From assembly GCA_027422505.1 (NCBI GenBank), contig JAPQWV010000127.1:62001-126000 (forward strand): DNA of 64,000 nt. Direction: 5' to 3'. Both the position numbers and the translations under genes were made by a program. Shown here in pieces: positions 59,871 to 64,000 of the stretch; positions within the stretch are counted from its first letter, which is position 1, and each line of letters starts with the position of its first letter. The DNA comes from Craterostigma plantagineum. Its lineage: Eukaryota; Streptophyta; Magnoliopsida; Lamiales; Linderniaceae. The notes beneath the pieces were generated by a model. That model did not search any database and was not told where the DNA came from. It saw only the letters and a program-made list of their open reading frames with translations.

Positions 59871-61962
59871 TTTTATAAATGTTGCTGATGATGTAATATC
59901 GAAATTAGAGCTGTTTCATGATATAATTTTTAATGTTACATTTCACATTATGAAGTATACTCTATGTTTGCAACGAAGGGGACCTTGGTTACATGACAAA
60001 CAACCACAACATTGGACCATTAACCTCAACGTCAATAAAATTTGATTTGTCAGTGAGTTCTTTGGTTTAAATTCATCAAATTATATATTTTCATTTATGA
60101 AAATCTTACACCTTCTGGAATAAGTGCATCAACGATCGAAATTATCGAAATGGTGAAGTGTTATTGACAACAATATAATCCGTTATCAGTCTACTATTTT
60201 GTGTTAAAACGTAAGCTTTTCTTGATTTCGCTAACATAAGGAAGAGGTATTTTATTCTGAAAATGTGTTAATACATAACGAGTCAATCATGGTGGTATTC
60301 ACTGACCACACAGAACCATCCAGATGCATCGCGAAGCTTCTAGAAAATTCCGAACTACGTGTTATCAGCATAGATCAATCCGTCATGAAAATATGTCCAT
60401 ATGTTATCAGTTATCATCTTTGTGTTATGACGTAAGTTTTTATTTGCTTAATCATAGATTTCACTAATAAAACACAAATGACTTTATTTACACCACGGTT
60501 CAACATTAACATCGTGATTTTTAGTCGATTGGGTCAAAACACCGACATTTAATGCGGTTTTAGCGTATTGAGAATATAATGGTAAATCGAACCTAGATAT
60601 CGACATAAATTGCAAGTAATCGATATAAATTCGACGTACCCATGAGAAATTGAGATCTATTTTACCTTATTGAGTCAATAACGATGAGATTTACGCATTT
60701 TTCATCTGTTTTTTTAGTGTCGTTTGGAATTTTCGTTCTTTTTGCCCCGATCCATTAGTTGTATACATAATATGTTATTTACGACAAACAATGTATTATT
60801 ACCTTTCAGCGACGTGTTACTTATAAGTCAACATTTTTTATTAACCATAAGACATTTGTTATTTTTTGCTATGTTATAAGTATTTCTTTTTTACACGATT
60901 TAGGGAAAATTTGTTATCGTCTATGCGCTAGGATTTTTGGGTAATTTGTTATCGTCTATTCCACGTAATTTGAAATCGTTATCCGGTGTTGCTTAGTTGT
61001 TACTTATTGAAATGTTTGTGTTATTGGTCGTCTATTACGTGGTACGCAGTTATCAATAAGTGTTACCTGACAAGATAGTTAATTTGAGATTTTACTCACG
61101 GTCCCTTGCTTGTGTACAGGTTGTGTTATTAACAATATATTAATCGTTATGTCTAATGGAACATGTGGTACTGTTGGTTAACGATTTGTTACCAACTGAA
61201 AGTGATATGTCATATTATTTATAGAATGTGTTACCCAGGAATCGTGTTAATTGGCTTGTGTCAAAATTCTTAATTTTCCATGATTAACATCACTAACTCA
61301 CATCAGTGATTAAGATCTGTGATGAAATTGAGTCCAATTACATCATTCGACTATTAAAATCCGAAATTTCGTCGTTATTCAAAGAGATTATTAGATTGTG
61401 TTTGAAGCATAAAATCTTTAATAATTATTCTTAATTACTACGACCCATGGGAAATTGAGATCGATTTAATTGTCGTCTGTTCACTAAGGTCGAGCTTTCA
61501 GGCGGAAATCGAGCTTGAAAATTAGATCCGTCATGAATCTTGAAGATTTTAGGCGTTTCGATCGGTTGTTGAAGACGATGGCATTTCAGCGTAATTGTGG
61601 CGTACTTAGGAGGGTGAAATTGTCATTTTGCGTCTAAATGACTTTTTTCTCTAACATTTCCAAACAGTTGGTCCTTATCAGCGAACCAAACCTAAATAGG
61701 GCCTGAACCCAAACTAAAACTATAAATAGGGTCTGACACGTAATATACCCTATATATAAACATAAATTCTCAGTCACTACAAAACAACTATAAATACACA
61801 CACCACAAACAAAACCCTATTACGGATCAACTCAAGATCAATACCTTCGTCGTCACAGACTCACACTCATATATATTACTTTCTTTTTTTGATATATAAG
61901 CTGTGTAACATATATATATACATATATATATAAAATCGGACAAAACGGGTCTAGCCGTGTGG

Positions 61963-62935
61963 ATGTTGGGTCTAAGCGTGGAGCGTTTGCGGGCCGACAT
62001 GAATCGCCTGCTCGCCTTACTCTTTCACCAGGTGACGAGATTATAAATATTCATGATTTCTTATGCATATGCATATATATTTTTTATTTTTCCATGCATG
62101 CCAAGAAACGTAATTTTTATGTTCGTATGGAAAATATGTATTTTTATTAACATACAGGGGGTTTTAGACGAGCAGTTCTTACAGCTTCAGCAGCTTCAAG
62201 ACGAGTCATCTCCCAACTTCGTCTCTGAAGTTATCAACATATACTTCGACGAGTCCGAGAAGCTCCTCAGAAACCTCAGAGAACTATTGTACGTAGTTCA
62301 TCTCTTCTCTATACTTCACTATAGTTAAATATACAATCTTTTGTTTTCTTCTGATTTATTTATTTTTTTTTCGAAATAAATAAAAAGAGTGGATAAGGAG
62401 TTCTCGGACTACACGAAGATGGGAATACATTTGAATCAGTTAATGGGAAGCAGTTCGAGCATCGGAGCTCAAAGGGTTAGAACCGTTTGCGTGGCCTTTC
62501 GCAAAGCTTCCGACCAATATAATAGACCTGGGTAGTACACTATATATAATATATACGTATTTAATATTAAGTTATTTCAGCATCTCCCTTTTTGTTCTTT
62601 CCTATCATCATCTTTATTTATTTATATATATATTTATATTATATATATATATGTTTTCTGAGTATTATTTTTTCTGATAAAAAGGTGCATAAGAGCCTTG
62701 GAGATGCTAGAATATGAGTACTGCTATCTCAAGAACAAGCTGCATGAACTGTTCCAGGTAAATAGACATACAAATATGGAATATGAGGTTTTTTAATTTC
62801 TTTTAAAATTTTTGTTTGTATGTTTTATGATAGATTGAACAGCAGAGAATCCTAGCAGCAGCAGCTATCAGATATCCTCAACACAATGTACGATCACAGC
62901 AGCAGCAAAATCCTTCTAACAATTCGAATTATTAG
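61963..62935 (+). CDS. AHP6: AHP6-type pseudo-histidine phosphotransfer protein
   Basis: Five exons: 61963-62031, 62158-62288, 62388-62531, 62685-62757 and 62834-62935, 519 nt, 172 residues. It starts MLGLSVERLRADMNRLLALL, then GVLDEQFLQLQQLQDESSPN, FVSEVINIYFDESEKLLRNL, then DYTKMGIHLNQLMGSSSSIG, RVRTVCVAFRKASDQYNRPG and LEYEYCYLKNKLHELFQIEQ. In active AHPs the phospho-accepting His lies in HLHQ.KGSSSS; here that position is Asn83 and the Lys is Met86, as in the AHP6 group. AHP6 binds cytokinin receptors/response regulators without passing on phosphate, so it inhibits cytokinin signalling. The C-terminal tail (RSQQQQNPSNNSNY) is an extension past RYP. Confidence 0.95.
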
Positions 62936-62939
62936 CTGC

Positions 62940-63500
62940 TTTTATTTTATATTTTATATGGTCGAAGAGGTGATCGACATAAAAAGTGTTTGGTAGTGAC
63001 AGATATTTGATATATGTGTCAAGTATTTATTACCGATCGATCTATTTAATATGTCAGTGAATTGTCTTCTTTACTATTGCTTCGATAGTATCAAATATAT
63101 ATTACAGATTTGAACAGAAGTCCACTCATAGCTTTGAAGTCCGAGTTAAGTAAGTTTCTTAAAACGGTTCGGTTCGGTTAGTTTGGGCTTATGCGGGTCG
63201 GGTCAACGTTGGGTTGAGATGAAAACATTTGGGCTAAGCCAGCGTAAAGAAACGGGCTCGGCTCCTCAAACTACAACGATACAAAACATCTCAATAACAA
63301 ATTCATTCATAATACTGTTGCCAAATTTATACATCTAACTTTCCATTTTATGTCGCGACAAACTTGGTACATCTTGGAAAGAAATATATGTTACACGGTC
63401 AAAATTTCCCGTTTTTTAGCCTCGTAATATGTACATTTTTAATAACAAAGCACAGCACGAAGAAAACCGAGGCAAAGAAACTGAGAGATTAGATCAGACA
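62940..63500. other. Spacer after AHP6
   Basis: 3' UTR and AT-rich DNA; no gene seen. A GGTTCGGTTCGGTTAGTT stretch near 63165 resembles the ends of some MITEs, but no partner end was found. Confidence 0.3.
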
Positions 63501-63506
63501 AATCGA

Positions 63507-64000
63507 CTACGAAGCTGCGGCGAGCGGCGGCGCGTGAGATTCTTGATGTAAGAGCAAAGCAGATCCACCGTTCGTAAGAAGAGTAGTTCCATCGTAATGG
63601 CTTTTTTGCTGCTCTACTTCGTCTTCTTCGTCGTCCTCGGCATCCCAGAGAAATTTCGCGTACGAAGCCAACACGTAACTGCAGTTCAAGATAATTGGAT
63701 GAAACTCAACAAAACCCAAATCGCAGTAAGATAAAGATGCAATCTTTATCTTCACTTGAGGAATTGATTCTCCTCTCATTTGTTGCGTTCTGTTCTTACC
63801 AGTCATTGGGGTCAGATTTAACGGCTTGATCGAAGTAAGATTCGGCCCTAACAGAGTCTTTCTGCGTCTGCCATATTAGATCGGCGTAGAGAGACAGCAC
63901 ATTTCCATCGTTTGGATTTGCCAAGATTGCCCTTTCGCAGTACTCCTCTGCCTTGACAAAGTCACCCTTAACCTAGCAAAAATAAATTAAAATCCATCGA
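63507..64000 (-). CDS. TPR-domain protein, C-terminal exons (rest outside window)
   Basis: Two minus-strand exons: 63800-63972 and 63507-63678, with the rest beyond the window. The first encodes [40 protein letters not shown] and [16 protein letters not shown], two tetratricopeptide-type helices pairs. The second begins with [20 protein letters not shown] and ends in a low-complexity tail ([18 protein letters not shown]). The pattern fits the plant TPR-like family around Arabidopsis AT5G20190/AT1G80130, whose biochemical role is not established. Partial gene; the 5' end is off the right edge. Confidence 0.8.

Larger units (their letters stand above)
57797..61750. mobile_element. Large long-TIR element with satellite-like interior (about 3.95 kb)
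   Basis: Left arm has CATGTCAGGCCCTAATAAAG and CTGTCCAGGCCCTGTCAG. The right arm, inverted, has GTGTCAGACCCTATTTATAG and GTTCAGGCCCTATTTAG. These are imperfect inverted repeats of about 85 bp. Flanks ATATAATAA and TATATATAA are near-matching but low in complexity. The interior holds a 311-bp tandem array, extra diverged units and many GTTAT/GTTAC words; no transposase frame is seen. The arms have the same motif pattern as the 360- and 391-bp elements. Confidence 0.6.

Overview
This 64-kb window is nuclear DNA from a flowering plant, almost certainly a eudicot. The genes have short GT-AG introns, AT-rich spacers, plant-only families (a tubby-like F-box protein, an AHP6-type pseudo-phosphotransfer protein, PDCT/ROD1, laccase, a MIR396 hairpin) and plant DNA transposons. 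I cannot fix the order or species from sequence alone. There is no bacterial operon structure and no CRISPR array.

Gene layout: pinin-like splicing protein (1-1147, +, 5' end outside the window); ribosomal protein uL3 (1491-3251, -); tubby-like F-box protein with a one-base frameshift (4720-6600, -); trihelix/SANT-like DNA-binding protein (9009-10220, -); vacuolar-iron-transporter-like protein, start codon out of frame (15523-16413, +); plastid-type FAD oxidoreductase (17232-18683, -); laccase (19211-21718, -); truncated PP2C copy (22014-22735, -); mitochondrial ribosomal protein uL24m (23059-24021, +); anamorsin/DRE2 (31118-33134, +); PP2C62-like phosphatase (36034-39198, -); small hyperacidic protein (40054-41051, +); DEAD-box RH35/DDX41 (42464-44617, +); small predicted tail-anchored coiled-coil protein (44876-45190, -); MIR396 (about 46672-46772, +); PDCT (53695-55062, +); AHP6-like (61963-62935, +); a TPR protein cut by the window end (63507-64000, -). 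Exon models were built by reading splice sites. The uL3, laccase, PP2C, DRE2, RH35, PDCT, uL24m and AHP6 models keep an open frame of the length expected for the family.

Mobile DNA fills most of the spacers. I see a young Ty1/Copia element with TATTG...CAATA ends; a 3.2-kb hAT element with a perfect 8-bp target duplication and a broken transposase; a Helitron-like element carrying a decayed PPR gene; a 1.46-kb foldback element nested inside a Tourist-like element; other hAT-, Tourist- and MULE-type MITEs; a decayed MULE transposase; and a Copia-like solo LTR. The most unusual is a group of elements with long terminal inverted repeats carrying paired TCAGGCCC-type motifs and interiors made of simple tandem repeats (360 bp, 391 bp and about 3.95 kb).

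How it fits together: the genes are unrelated single loci (ribosome biogenesis, splicing, Fe-S assembly, lipid editing, lignin/phenolic oxidation, cytokinin signalling, miRNA control), so no pathway cluster is present. Regional history is the main story. A laccase/PP2C segment was duplicated and then degraded reciprocally, leaving laccase whole in one copy and PP2C whole in the other. Three loci (tubby-like, VIT-like, Copia) each look one base short of an open frame, at least two of them in homopolymers. This could be real decay or residual assembly error.
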